Below, piece after piece: positions 30,973 through 44,387 of a DNA stretch of 64,000 nt. The notes below the pieces were generated by a model. That model saw nothing but the letters and a program-made list of their open reading frames with translations. It was not told the origin of the DNA and made no database searches. Each line of letters starts with the position of its first letter. Positions within the stretch are counted from its first letter, which is position 1. The position numbers and the translations under genes were made by a program. The DNA comes from Medicago truncatula (Eukaryota; Streptophyta; Magnoliopsida; Fabales; Fabaceae). The stretch lies in contig NC_053049.1 in NCBI RefSeq assembly GCF_003473485.1, positions 9,052,001-9,116,000 on the forward strand, read 5' to 3'.

Positions 30973-32305
30973 GTCATGAAATGGTAGAGCCGTAGAGGTT
31001 CATATTTTGTTTTCCAAAAATACCTCTGACTTGATTGATAGGGCTGGATTTAAAAATGATTTTCAAGATGATCTTATTAGTTTTAGTGTTGAAGTTGTGA
31101 ATCGTGTGAGTAGTTTCTGTGATGTTGTAGTGGTAATTGATGAAACTGAGAAATTCCATGAGAAACATTCCATGAGAAACAATTGAATTGGGAAGTTAAC
31201 TTGGAAGAATATGAGGAACTAGAGCTTGAGAATTGTTTTGAATCAATTGCATTTTTTTCCATCTTATAAGACTACAATTGTTGGATAGGCTAGTTTTATA
31301 GTCTTTTTGGGCATTCTCTTATTTAAATATAAAAGATAAAGGGATTAATTTTATTTTTTTTGCAAAAAAATTCCTAATTATTAAAAAACTCAAGATAATT
31401 ATTAATCAAGTGAAAAATATGAGTCCTCATAATTGAAGGAAAATTTTGTAAATAAATGTAGTTAAATTTTCTTAATTTTGTAAATTGATCAAAATGACTT
31501 TTATTTAAGGACAAAAGTGTGTGAGTTTGACTATGTTAAACCATTAGACCTTGAATTTTACAGATTCTATGTTGGATTAGTAGTATCAACAAATGAAAAA
31601 CTAAACAACCTGCTATTGTAATATTAATGACATGTGTAGCTTAGCAATACAGAACATCTTAATCAAAAGTAGTAGTCATGACAATGGTCTTCACTGCAAA
31701 TTTGCGTTCATTCTTCAACTCTATCCATGGTTGGAATCTTTGAAACGATATTGCCATGAATTGGGGGGAAGGTATTCTTTAAACTTTAACTTTTTAGTTG
31801 CCTAGCTGCATGAAAAGCTCGTGATTGAGACTCAATAATAGCTTATCATTCAACCAGACGATCCAATATATATTGAGGCTTAAAACGAATTTTAAGATGA
31901 GATCATTTTAAAGCTCATAATAGTGTTTTAGTAAAATTACTAGAATATGTTTTTTTTTTTTATCAAGTACAATTTAGATAATATTTTATTAATTTAAGTG
32001 AAATACGAGACATTTTTATCAAGTAAATTTGTATCAATTGTAGAATGCAAGGCATTTTAATCAAGTAAATTATATATATTTTTTGAGGTCCAAGACGATT
32101 GTTTTAGTGGCTTTACCCTTCAACTAACTTGTCATCTAACAAGTGTTTGATTAGCTAGAGAAACCCGCGAAACTGTCAAAGGTTTGGATTATGTCCTTGA
32201 ATTCATGGTATTATGATGCAAAATTCCAAGATATTTATATCTCTAGTTAATTTTCTCACCACATATTTTTCAAAAGAAACAATAATATCATTTTTCGATT
32301 TTAAT

Positions 32306-32348
<43 letters not shown>

Positions 32349-33352
32349 GAAACGGATAGGACCGGAATGATGTGGCAAAACCCTCCTTCAAGATAGTATA
32401 TTTAATCCTCAACATTATCAATATTTCAACATTATTTTTAGAATAGAAAAACGTTAATTATCTTCATTCTTTCACCTAAATCCATTATCAATTACATCTT
32501 TCACATTATTCATTTTAATTTCATATGCATTATTACCAATACCAACTTAATATCATTATAGTACCTTAGTTTGCAAAGAAGGGATACACTTTATTAAAAG
32601 TTTGCAATTTCAATTAAAATGTTAAAATATTGATGATGTGGAGGACCAGGTTGATAAAAATCTTCACTTCAATAATTAAATAGGACATTTAGTCAAAGAA
32701 AGATGAGATTGGGGGGAGATATATTTTGAGAAAAACAAAGATATATTCTCTTAAATGAGTTTTTTCTTTTGGGGGGTCCAAATGAAATGGTGAACTACCT
32801 TTGTCCAATGCAATATCCCAACAAACAAACTAGTTGTCCAAATGAAAAAACTATTCCCTTAACTAATATTAAATGTCAATTCCTTTCTACCCCAGTTAAC
32901 TACACTTCATCAAGTAGTGCTAATAATGTATACAATTATGCCTAATTTTTATAGTCTTTTATTCAGTAGTGACAACTTCAATCTAAAGTAAAATCCTCCC
33001 TGACCCAGATAAGTATTGCTCAATAAAAACAAACTTTGTGTATATATTAACTTGTAGAAACAAAATCCCTTATCATGTGCTTCTTGCCCCCTTAGTACAT
33101 ATTTTTCTATCTTCTCTAATATATATATATCATATTCACCACAATTCCTTGACCATACACCATAATTCTTCTTCTTCTTCAAGACCCTCTTGCAAGCAAG
33201 TTTATTTTGTGTCCTTTTTTTCATGTTTGTATTTTAAATTTTAATATGAGACTTTCTCTTGACATATACCTTTTTTTAAGCAAATGAGAAACATGTTTTG
33301 TTTTATTTTCAATTTCAGGGCAACCCTCTTTTCTTTGTTGATCTACAATTAG
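30973..33352. other. Intergenic AT-rich DNA
   Basis: No gene supported. A TA microsatellite of about 35 bp lies at 32311-32345. The open frames at 30974-31168 and around 32949-33244 have no recognisable domain; the stretch just before 33353 is probably 5' UTR of the next gene. Confidence 0.35.
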
Positions 33353-33694
33353 ATGGAACAAACTAAAGAAGTGGAGAATGGAGACTACAATGAAAGCAAG
33401 AGGATAATAACAAAGCAATACATGATGATTTTGGTCTTCTCTTTGTTGATAAGCATGCTTGGAGGATCTTTGCTTGGATGGTGGCATCACAAATATCATT
33501 CAACAAATAGGCAACTTTGGATGGTACCCTTTGGCCTCATTTTCTTTCTTACTCCACTCATTATTTGGTTCTCCCTTTTCATTTCTCACTTGTTTATTTC
33601 CAAGAGTGATGAAGAGTTAGAGGATGCTTCTAATATAAGTCATCTTATTCAAATTCATCCAATGGATGAGTCAATTTGTCATCCAAAGAGATGA
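33353..33694 (+). CDS. Small protein with two predicted transmembrane segments
   Basis: 113 residues, not recognised. After a charged N-terminus (residues 1-24) there are two hydrophobic stretches: about 25-43 (MMILVFSLLISMLGGSLLGW) and about 57-83 (MVPFGLIFFLTPLIIWFSLF). Between them is a short basic/His loop (HHKYHSTNRQ), and an acidic tail follows (SDEELEDASN). The ATG follows ATTTCAGGGCAAC, so a 5' UTR intron acceptor at 33319 is possible. The A/T-balanced codon use and clean topology favour a real gene, probably legume- or eudicot-specific. Function is unknown; no neighbour suggests one. Confidence 0.6.
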   Translation: MEQTKEVENGDYNESKRIITKQYMMILVFSLLISMLGGSLLGWWHHKYHSTNRQLWMVPFGLIFFLTPLIIWFSLFISHLFISKSDEELEDASNISHLIQIHPMDESICHPKR

Positions 33695-34007
33695 TCTTTG
33701 GCCTAAAAGCTATTTTGTGCATGTTAAGTATTATGGAAATAGTTCAAACTATATAGAACTTGAAAGTAAGGTGTTATATATCATATATGAGTTAAAAATT
33801 GTGTTATATATAGATATATATTATCATCCCTGATAATTGCTTCTAGTATTTTTTCTTCTTCTTTAAACAGTTCAAAATACTTCTTAGTAGATGCTGTATA
33901 TTTGGTAATGTAAGGTTCAAAATAATTGTTGTTCCCTTTGGCATTTCTAGTCTAGGAGTAGTTTCTATGGATTATCCACTTTTTTTTCAAGGATATGTTT
34001 ATTCACT

Positions 34008-34172
34008 ATTGAATTATTTTGTGGTCAAGTAGTTATTCACTATTTATTTATTTTGTGGTTAAGTAGTTTATTGGTGAATAAGTGGGGAATTAGAGGTTCA
34101 AATCCCGGTCTACATATATTGTCATATCACCACCAACTGAGTTATGTTTATGAAGACATATGTTTATGTTTA
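34008..34172 (-). mobile_element. tRNA-derived SINE
   Basis: A 165-bp insertion flanked by a perfect 12-bp repeat TGTTTATTCACT (33996-34007 and 34173-34184). The - strand has box A ATAACTCAGTTGGTGG and box B GGGATTTGAACC and ends AATAAACTACTTAACCAC, a diverged relative of the SINE at 441-578. Confidence 0.6.
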
Positions 34173-36550
34173 TGTTTATTCACTTTATTCCTTTTCTTTG
34201 TTTTTTTTTTCTTAAACTAAAAAATTTATTCACATAATTGCAAGTATTTGTTAGCACAAGATATGCCAAATATTAGCCCAATGATATTTCTTTTCTTTGT
34301 CTCTTATTCAAAATATTATATATCTCTTATAACATGACATAAAGAGTCGATATCTAGGGACCTTATTTTCCATTATTAATGTAATATATTACGTAATTGA
34401 AAATATCATGGTAGGAAAAATATATAAGATTCTAGGTCATATGTGTGATGTGGAAGCACGAGAAAGAAATAAAGTAAGGTTATGCACTTATGCTAGCCAG
34501 AGATGTTGCCTTCCCTAAATCTTATTTGAATATATGACTGGGTATATGTGTTAAGTCTATTTCCAATATAAACCGACAAAATGTAGGGCTTGATTTCAAT
34601 CTTAGAGGAGACAAAATTATACAAAATGTCTACAATTGATTTAGATAGGTTTAGATTTTTTTGAGTGGAATTATTACTACTATCAATAATGAGTTGGTCT
34701 GTGAAACAAATTGAAATTTCTTAAGTAAGTAGTCAGAAGTTTGATATCTGATTTTTGTATAAGGAGAAAATTTAATTGAAGGAGGAAATTAGTCAACATT
34801 GAAAGGTTAGATGTTTGATCTCTCACTTTAACTTGAGATCAGATAGACTAGTTGTCCATGCAAGTTTGCAGAACGGGACAATCGATCCAAACATATGCAT
34901 AGATTTTTGCTTAGTTCAGTTAGTCAACATGTGGTCTCATAACCTCTATTATCCATGCTCAAACCTTGGTTGGACTCAACAAAAACTTGATTTTTTTTTT
35001 TATATGTCTGGCGCTTTTTTATTTAAAAAACCTCATTATAAAATTTGATTTAGATCATTAAACATGTTGGACCGGCTCTACTCAATTGGTTAATTGAGCT
35101 TCGATTAATAACGAATAATTTAGAATAATACAAATTTAAATCTTAACTGGAGCAAGTATTAACCAAACTTTACATATTCTTATCGAACTTCAAATTATAA
35201 GAAGACATTCTGCTCAAACAAGAACAGGAAGGTTATGGACAAATAAAACTAATTTATTGGAAAATTTCACTTAATTATATGAATTTCATTCAATATAATG
35301 TTTTTTTAATAAGATAAAATAGACCATCAAAATTAACATAAGAAATAATCTTGACAAAGGCATATTTCAAAGTCTCAAATCAACATCATCAGATCAACTC
35401 AAGTGGGTTGATGATATTTCTCTTTTTTACTGAATTAGTGACGCTATTGCTTTATAAAGTAAGTCATGATTGGCATCAACATGTTTCAAAGCCATTCTCA
35501 TCAACATGTTTCATCCAAATTCAATAGGTAGTGGTCAATGGCATAACTACTTGGCTGTAGTTTAAGTAGGCGCCGCCATCAAGAAATTGGAAAGTAGCAG
35601 ATCACTGCATCAACCTATGCAGAATTTGCACTCACTACTCACATAACCTAAAGTTGTTTTCAAGCAGACAATGTGGACATTTACAAGCTTGCATAAAATC
35701 CTTAAAACTCTTATAATATACCAACATCACAATATTGGTCTTAGTGAAATTAATAATTATAGTGGTGAGAATTTATTGATGTATTGGAGAAGATTTGAAG
35801 TTAGAAAAAAAACTTTTGAAGGTGATACAAGTGAAGTGGATGAAATAAAGTTGAAAACGTATCAAAGGAAAACCAATGATCATAAAACTTATATTTAAAA
35901 TACTTTTTTTAGATACGATGATGTTTTTAAAATACGGTAATTGTACTTTTTTTTTTGTTGAAGGAAACGGTAATTGTACTTTTGGCATCACAGTTTTTAG
36001 AAACCGACGATTTTTCTCCAAATTTTCGAATTAACACTTTTGGTTACAAAAATTAAATCCATTTTAAAAAAGTGACTAGGTCAACACATATATGAATATT
36101 AAATTTAATGATTTACACATGCGGAGTTTGTTTTTTATTCTAGGAGACGCGAATGTAATATTCTCTAATATATTTTGTATAAGAGAATAAGATCGTATAT
36201 TTCAACTTATGAATAGAGGATGGTCTAATTTAGGTAGTGTAATTTACTTTAAATAAAATGTTAAAATATGTTTTCTGGAAGAAAAAAAGTCTTTGAGGAA
36301 TAAGTGAAGAGTTTTAGTTTATATATACAAGCAAAGTAGACACTTCACGCTAAATGTAGAGGTCGGAGTATAATTATTGAAGTATATGATAAAATTTTAA
36401 AAAAGAAAAGGAGCAATGGCCCAACACTTTTTATTTTGTTAGGCGTGTTATTGTGGTTGTTGTTCTGACATTGAATGTTTTCCAGAAACACATGAAAAAG
36501 ATTAAAAAATTCAGCGGTAGTCAACTGATGTCGGGTTTCTAGTTATAAAG

Positions 36551-36574
36551 TCAGCGGTAGTTAACTACCGCTGA
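36551..36574. repeat. Perfect 24-bp palindrome
   Basis: Each half is TCAGCGGTAGTT. A half-copy (TTCAGCGGTAGTCAACTG) lies 40 bp upstream, and TGTCGGGTTTCT occurs on both sides (36529 and 36597), suggesting a small composite repeat. Confidence 0.8.
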
Positions 36575-39137
36575 GGGTATTTTAGTATTTAACATGTCGG
36601 GTTTCTAAGAAGATTTTGATGTTAGAACAACAATTGTTGTTATTGTAAGTAGCTCTTGACTCCCTAAACTTTGATCATCACCGTCTCTATAAAAAAAATA
36701 TCATGTACTAGCGAAAAGATGGGTATTCACGTGCCCGTCTTTCGACTCTTTTTAATGTGCTAAAGTTTAAAAATTATGAACGTTGTTTTTTTATGAAAAT
36801 TTAATTTTGATTAAAAATAAAAATATAAATATATTTTGCTTTCAAATTATAATAAATCAAACTAATCATGATTATCTATTTCAATGATATCAATAATATA
36901 ACAAATTTTATTTACTCTATCTTCAGTTTAACTTTTTACCGTTTCATTACTTCACTTATAACCCTTTAGATTCATAAGTTCACCTCCTCATAAATTTATG
37001 CTACGCAAAAGTTTTTTTTTGTTTATTTCTTTTTTATAGAAAATCTGATTCAAGGGTACTTATCAAAATCTCAAATTAAATTCTAAAATGATCGAGTTCG
37101 CGGTTTTACTGAGCCTCTACTATCCAAATTGTGTGCATAGAATCCATGCTTAGTGTAATAAGCTTGGATGTTTGACCCAAAACTAGCGTAGATAACATTT
37201 AACTATTTAAAAAAAAAAAAAAAAAAACTAACCCTTTTTCGACCACACCGCCTTTCTCAAAAATACCCTAATTTTCTAACAACATTCACATTTTCCCTAA
37301 AACATACTCATGTTCAAGTATTGCCATGTATATATACAACTATTATTTTATTTTATTTTAGGATCATTTGATTTTGGTTGTAATTTTACATTTTACAGTC
37401 TTGTTATCACCTTTTGATCCTACAAATTCACGGTGTAAAATTCTTCCTTTTTTGTTGCAATCTTATATTTTACAATCCTGCTACTCTTTCGATCTTATAC
37501 TCAGGGCCGGATCTTTGGAGGTGCAAACAGCTCAATGGAGTTGGGCCTCCCCAAGGTATGGGCCTAAAAAAATATATATAGCCCAGTAGTACTACCCCAC
37601 TAAAACAAATCCTTATGAGAACTCTGATACTACCTGTGTTTCTTTCCTTATTCTCTTTCTCTCTTCTGATTCTCATACGACGTGTTACATCACCACCACT
37701 CCTCCATCAGACTTCCCTTTCCTTCTTCCCTGATTCAATTTCCGACCAGGCTACCACAAATTCTCAACACCGATTAAATATATATCACACATTTTCTGGC
37801 TCTCTTCAATAGATAACACAGATTTTCAAAGTTTTCACTCCAAAATTCTATTTTTTTTCCTCTCTTCAGGTATAAACCTTCATTCTTTGTTTTAATTTTA
37901 CACATTCTTGCACTCTTTTTCTTCGGTTTTTTTTATTAATGTTGTTTAGGGTTTTTGTTTTTATGTCAAAAAGTTCAATTTTTTTGGTGATATAACCCTA
38001 GGTTTATGAAATTATGATAATCTTGAATATTAGAATTGTTGAATTAGATGTTTATTTTCTTATTCCGTTTGACATATGGTGTGGGAATATATGATGCAAA
38101 GTTAATTTTGAAAGATTTTACTGACTATATTTTGTCAAATAGAATCAATGTTTGTAATAACTTATAACAATGTTATTTTGCAGTGATTTGCTATGTCGTT
38201 ACACTTGTATACTGTTATGAATCTATCATTAAAGTAGTTCGACAATCTATAATTATTACAGGCCGAACCTTGTATTTATCTTTTAAAAAATTTAAATAGA
38301 ACATTGTTCTTTAAAAAAAATATATTTTTATTATAGACCTCTTTTCACTTACAGAACCAAACCTCTTGATTCATAGGAACGGTTCAATTGTGCTAGATTC
38401 CAATTCTAACAAACTTAGATTCAAGCTTTGCGATAGTCAATATTGTACATGAGAAAATATAGAGTAAATTTTTCCAATTTCACTTAAGATTTCCATAAAA
38501 TTTCATATAACATCTTTAGAAAATCTATCAAAAAACTCACAACCCTAATTCTTTGATTTTTCTAGTTTTTTAAACCATCTATTTTAAAAGTCTGATTAGA
38601 CCGAGTTGCTCCGATATTTAATGAAGTCAAACTTACCTCAATTAAAACCGGTCCTAAAGATCCAACCAACACGAATTCAACAATAGTTTTCCGGTTGAAC
38701 CGATTCAAAACCAAACTCAACTCTCGGTTGAACTGAGCGATCCGGTCTATAAAAACACTGTAGTACCCCAAACCGAACGAAGCAACAGTCAACAACAACG
38801 AAGTACAAGAAGAATACGCACGCGCGGACATATAAATAACCCCTTTGTCGTTTTTGAGGTAAAAGATTGGAACAACCTAAACCGAACCACACTCACACAC
38901 CAAATCTAGTCTTTAACAAGTTTTGTTCTTTGGTTCGGTAATATTTTATTCTAACTCAACAACATTTGTTAAAGTACCTTAATTTATTCCTTGTTCTCAC
39001 GTTCTTGTTCTTTGTCTTTGGATTCCAGAAACAACACACATAGCATCCTTAAAGATCAAAACAACAAAGATCTTGTTACAAAAACATCTTCAGTTTCACT
39101 TCACAAAGTTTTTTTTTTCAACTGAACCAAAACCCAG

Positions 39138-39332
39138 GTACTATTTCTCTCTCTTTCTGTTAAAGTTTTTGTCTTTTATACTTTTTTATGTTAATTATGT
39201 TATATCCTTGATGAGTTTTTTTTATAGGTTTCTATTTGGGGTTTGGGTTTGTTAACTGTTGATTGCGTTGATTTTGGTTAATTAGGGTTTAGGGTTTTTT
39301 ATTTTATTTATTTTTTTATTAAATTATTTCAG
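39138..39332 (+). other. 5' UTR intron of GIF gene
   Basis: Donor AACCCAG|GTACTATT at 39138 and acceptor TTATTTCAG at 39332, followed by 26 nt of leader and the ATG. Intron-like pyrimidine-rich sequence lies between. Inferred from splice signals only. Confidence 0.5.
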
Positions 39333-39358
39333 TGAAAATAAATAACAAGGAGGAGAAG

Positions 39359-42300
39359 ATGCAGCAGACACCTCAAATGATTCCTATGATGCCTTCATTC
39401 CCACAACAAACAAACATAACCACTGAGCAGATTCAAAAAGTATGTTTTTTTTTTCACTGTTTCAATCCCTATTTTTCAATTTGATGATAAAAAAATTAAA
39501 ACTCTATTTTTCAATTGTAAGTTATATAGATTTTTATTTCAAGTTTTTGTTGGATTTTATTGTTCCTCCCTTCATTGGAATGATTTGGATACTGGGAAGT
39601 TATGGTTGTTAAACAGAAGATAATGATTTGGATTTTTTATAATATGTATTATTATTTTTTCTGATTTTGTTGTAAGAGTTATATCATGTGTCTCGATTAA
39701 TTCTTTGCACAACAAAGGAAAGCAAGAAGGAACAAGAAGTGCATCTTTGAGCTGTTTTGAGATAATTATCTAGATGTCTAAGTATGTATTTCCGTGATGG
39801 TTTGAATCAAATTAGTTTATATTGAGTCTATACCTCCACTCAGTACAATCATGTGTGCTGATTATTTCTCGGCTTTCTTGATGTCAACTGACGCCTGTTG
39901 TTAGTTTGTTATTGTCCAAAAGGCGTACCTGTAATTCTGTATATATCTATATCTACTTGCTGAGAACATCATCTTGTACCTGTCGGGCAGGCTGAGTCTT
40001 AGTTTGTTTTTGTGTGATAGATTCTCTATCTTGAGAACCTCTTGTTGATCATAAACATGTGATTTCTGCATTTGACGCGTGAGTCATCATCCTACATAGA
40101 CACCTTAAACCCTTGGAAATTACCTTACTCTTTAATTCTGCGTTGAGTAAGCATGAAATTTAATTAAAACAGACCTGGAAAATTCTGCCACATATAATTA
40201 GGACTAGACTTTTTTTTAGGATAGATAGAAGATAGAAGAATATAGACAGATTATGATTACTTATTTTAATTGAAGAAAATGTACAGCTGAGAGAAGTGAC
40301 AGCCATCGGTGTCTAGAATCTGAACAGTTTGCCTCAATTGAAATTTTAAGGGCATTAGTATTGCTTCTTTGCACAGTTATTAAAAGAAAGGATAAAGCGG
40401 ACACAAGCAAGATGATTAATTATAGTTATCCTATAATAAAGGCGCACACACATACATATGGTCTTACTAATCAATCAGAGCCCTTGTTATCAATACTAGA
40501 CCATCAATCTCAGCATAGGCATAACCATGTGTTTGGGAGAACTTATGAAAGTAACTTAAGTGTGGTCAATTTGGAAAGCTAGAAATCTTGCAACTTTCCT
40601 AGGGCAAGGTGGTTCTTCCGGATGTAATTCTAGAACAGTGTAAATTGTTGTCTTGGAAATGGTTACACTCAAGGAAAAAGTTTCAAATATTCAATTTCTC
40701 AATGGATGTCTAGCCCTCTTGGTTATGTAGGTGTTGGTGGATTATTTGTTTAAGTTTGCAGTGGACAATTTTTTAGCACAGGTGTTCTATGTGGCTCTAT
40801 GATAGTTCAACTGAGTGGAGTTTTATGCATCCGGTGGCATGCGAGTTGAGTTGGCAATTGTGCTGCTTTGGTCAACCGGCCTTTGTGAGTCAGGGAGTAG
40901 TATTAGTGAGGTCTTATACTTAATTTCTCAAGTGTGAGGGAAGTATACTGAAGGCCCATAGTGCAGTTTGTTTTTTACAGGATGATGGTGAATTTTCCGA
41001 TGTAAGCTGATTATAAATCCTGAGACGCAATCGTAGTTTGGGAGTGGTTCCTTTCCAAGTGCAAAGTTTGGTTGTATTGAAAACTATTCAATACATGTTG
41101 CTCCATTGTTGTATTAGTTTCAAGGAGTTGGGGTAGAGTAATGAGGCTCAATTTCATGCCTTGTTGCAACCTTCCTGCATGAAATCAGATTGTTCTGTTT
41201 GTGGCAGTGTTGTCCATGGCGAATGGCGGACCATGGCAGAGAACCAAATACCCGCCATACCAAACAACATGTGGCGCCACCATATCCGAGTATGACGCCG
41301 TTGCGCCACCATCCTTCCCAAAATTAGCCATGGTAAACAGCCAAAAACCCACCACCAATATCTGGCGCCATGGCTGATGTTTGACAACACTGGTTTGCGG
41401 GTCTGCAAGCTTTGGTGGGAAGTATAATGTCATTTCAAGGGACTGTTTTCATCTGCAACATTTGAAGTTTGGGGGATGTTTGTGCAGTCTGAGTCACAAT
41501 TTGGCTGGCGTCCGTGCAGTTGTTTTTATGTAGCATTCGTTCTAGTTCTTGCTCATTTTTCTTTTGGCGTGTTGTCCTTCGGAGTCAGTTTGGCTCTGGT
41601 GTTTTAAGTCTGATTTTAATTCAGAACTTTGTATTTTTTTTCCTTCCATGCACACTTTGTGCTTGGCTGTGGTTATTGAATGCATTCTCTTTGCTTTTGC
41701 AGTAAAAATAGCTTATGAAAACAACTTACAACTTATCTGGACAACTCCTCCTTGATTATCGAAATAACTTGCACATAAGAATTTGAGCAAGCTGTTCACC
41801 CAAACATTGATCCATTAATAAATTTATTATCATGAAATTGTCCATTTATTCTTGATGTATTAGGAAATTTCCATGATTTAACCCAAGGTTTTCTCTCTAT
41901 TTATCTATTTATCACAAGAATTATTACTTCATTATTTAATTTGAAAGCCCTTTCTTGGCATATGATGCAGTATCTTGATGAGAACAAGAAGCTGATCCTG
42001 GCAATATTGGACAATCAAAATCTTGGAAAACTTGCAGAATGTGCCCAGTAAGTTATCTCTAAAATCTCGCTGCATTGTTAGTACCAACATTCAGTGTTGT
42101 TAAATAGCAGTTTTATAGGTTATTGCATAGTGGAATTTAACCAGATCACTATTGTTCTGCGATATGCTATTTAGTACAGAATATTGTGAAATAGTGGCGC
42201 TACAGCAATATTGCATAGTGGAATTTAAACAAACCTTTTTTTTCTGCAATCTGCTATTGATATCACTGCCAACTATTACCTGATTGTATCTTGTTCCTCT

Positions 42301-43088
42301 CATCCCTTACATTTTAAAATACATTTGATTTGACGTTTCACTGAAGCATATAATATGTAATTTATAATGGTCTTCATTTCTGATGGTCGAATTTACTAAT
42401 AATATAACTTTTTTAATCTATATGCAAACAATTGTTCTCTTAGATGTTTGTGTCAACATCGGTACATTGCCGAGGTTTTATGTTATGGTTGTGTGATGAA
42501 TTTGACATCTTAGGTACCAAGCTCAGCTTCAGAAGAATTTGATGTATTTAGCTGCAATTGCTGACGCGCAGCCACAAACACCGGCCTTGCCTCCACAGGT
42601 TAAAATAGATCCTAGCTTATGTCTTGGAAGTCGGAAGAATTTTCCATAACACCAATTTAATTGCCTTGTAATGTGTTTTATTTATGCAGATGGCCCCGCA
42701 CCCTGCGATGCAACAAGGATTCTATATGCAACATCCTCAGGCTGCAGCAATGGCTCAGCAACAAGGAATGTTCCCCCAAAAAATGCCAATGCAGTTCGGT
42801 AATCCGCATCAAATGCAGGATCAGCAGCATCAGCAGCAACAACAGCAGCTACATCAGCAAGCTATGCAAGGTCAAATGGGACTTAGACCTGGAGGGATAA
42901 ATAACGGCATGCATCCAATGCACAACGAGGCTGCTCTCGGAGGTAGCGGCAGTGGTGGTCCAAATGACGGGCGTGGTGGTGGAAGCAAGCAAGATGCTTC
43001 GGAAGCTGGGACAGCCGGCGGTGATGGTCAAGGAACCTCTGCCGCAGCTGCGCACAACAGTGGAGATGCTTCAGAAGAGGGAAAGTAA
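39359..43088 (+). CDS. GRF-interacting factor (SSXT/GIF coactivator, GIF2/3-like)
   Basis: Transcriptional coactivator that partners Growth-Regulating Factors and SWI/SNF to promote cell proliferation in leaves and meristems; nuclear. Four coding exons: 39359-39439, 41971-42047, 42514-42598, 42690-43088 (stop TAA). They join in phase to 213 residues (Arabidopsis GIFs about 195-223). The N-terminal SNH domain is complete: ITTEQIQK, YLDENKKLILAILDNQNLGK, CAQYQAQLQKNLMYLAAIAD (about residues 20-76). The C-terminal part is Met/Gln-rich, with a QQ-rich run near the middle of exon 4, then the conserved LHQQAMQGQMGLRPGGINNG and a Gly/Asp-rich tail ending EEGK, as in GIF2 and GIF3 rather than GIF1/AN3. 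Intron 1 is 2.5 kb and, like intron 2, carries a hAT-like MITE. No sign of inactivation. Confidence 0.93.
41205..41392. mobile_element. hAT-like MITE in GIF intron 1
   Basis: 188 bp with terminal inverted repeats CAGTGTTGTC and GACAACACTG and an 8-bp target duplication, GTTTGTGG (41197-41204) and GTTTGCGG (41393-41400), one mismatch. The inside is rich in ATGGCGGCC/GGCGCCAT motifs. Open frames on the - strand here are accidental. Confidence 0.75.
42092..42268. mobile_element. hAT-like MITE in GIF intron 2
   Basis: 177 bp; left end CAGTGTTGTTAAATAGCAG, right end reverse-complements to CAGTGATATCAATAGCAG. It is flanked by CCAACATT and CCAACTAT, an imperfect 8-bp duplication. It contains TATTGCATAGTGGAATTTAA twice. 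Related at its ends to the MITE at 41205-41392. Confidence 0.6.
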
Positions 43089-44387
43089 TGTGATTTTCGT
43101 GTATGTTGTTTAATAAGACAATACCATGTGACTGTTGATAGTAGGATTTTCTTAAAAAAGGTAGCAGGACTAGAATGATCTTGATGCCCTTTGATTGGTC
43201 GACCAGAGGAGCTTAGGTAGATGTGATGTTGTGTTGCTAGGGTTTTGGCATGCAGCGAGTTTGTGTCGACTGAAATTGTTGTTGCCGCAATAGGAAGTAC
43301 TCGATACCTAAAGAGGTGAAAGTTTGTGATCCATAGTAACAGTGCACTGTCGTTCAAGTTTGTGATTGTTGTTTCTTAGTTCATTCTTAGTTTTCAGTAA
43401 TTTTTATAAATTTTCACCTTGTTTTCATACTTCTCAAAGATTCTCAAATGATGAAAAGGTGAGGAGTTATTGGATACTCTCTTGTTAGTTGTTACAATTC
43501 AAGCAATCATCGACTTCAACCATTGGATGAATATCAAACCATTCGTATTTTATTGTGTTTTCAACTCGATTAAGATAGTTATAATATGTGTAGTGTGATC
43601 TTTATCTAACGACTGAGATCCATTGACTACAGTGATTGTAGGATTTGATAACAATAGAGATTTGGATTATTGTTTTGATATGTGTTGAGTGCATTCTTGA
43701 GATGATCTAGTTAAACATAAATTTAGTGATATTATTAGTTCCTTTGAATAAAAAATCATTATTCACTTCCAAAACTTTAGGGATTTGAAATAGTCTAGTT
43801 GAATAAAGGGAGATTGAGATTTGATCACGTGATATGAGAGAATGTAGATAGTACTCAAAGTAAGAAACAAAAGGAAAGGGTTATCAAGAATAGTGTGGTC
43901 CATGACTCTCAAAAGAGGTGCATGAATTTAAGTGGATGATTGGGTTTCTAAAAATACTAAAAAGGGGTGTTCTACGGTTTTCACACTCCTTATACTGTCA
44001 ATGAGTAGTTTCTAAGTTATCAAGTTATGAAATTTTATATATTGGTCGTGATTAAATGTATCATCACAATCCAAATGTAACTATATCATAAGCAAATTAT
44101 ATCCCATTTATCGTACTTGCTTTTCTTGGATTTAAGATTGAATGATCAATCACACATCGACTACGAATGAACTAAATGTTTGATAATAAAATATGTGACT
44201 CATTTAATGAGAGCAGTTATATTGTTGAATTTTTGTATCAAGATTCTTTCCGGTTAGTGCAACTATAGTATTTAAGAGACTTTTCTTTTTTGACGGAGTA
44301 GGATGTGAAAGACTCAAATTGAGTAGTTGAATTTAAGTGTGAATGATGGTCCACTATAAATGAATTAAATATTGAATATAGAGTAAA
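43089..44387. other. 3' flank of the GIF gene and intergenic DNA
   Basis: The first 250-350 bp are likely 3' UTR. The rest is AT-rich with no gene or repeat that I recognise. Confidence 0.35.

Larger units (their letters stand above)
33695..39137. other. Intergenic region between small membrane protein and GIF gene
   Basis: No coding gene supported. It holds a SINE (34008-34172), a perfect 24-bp palindrome (36551-36574), a CAGGGCCGGAT start typical of hAT-type repeats near 37502, and a run of GGTTGAACCG/CGGTT-type dispersed repeat text at 38640-38760. An A run lies at 37207-37227. Confidence 0.4.

Noticed and set aside
41154..41433. Two - strand frames of 82-84 residues
   Set aside because: They fall in the hAT MITE inside a GIF intron.
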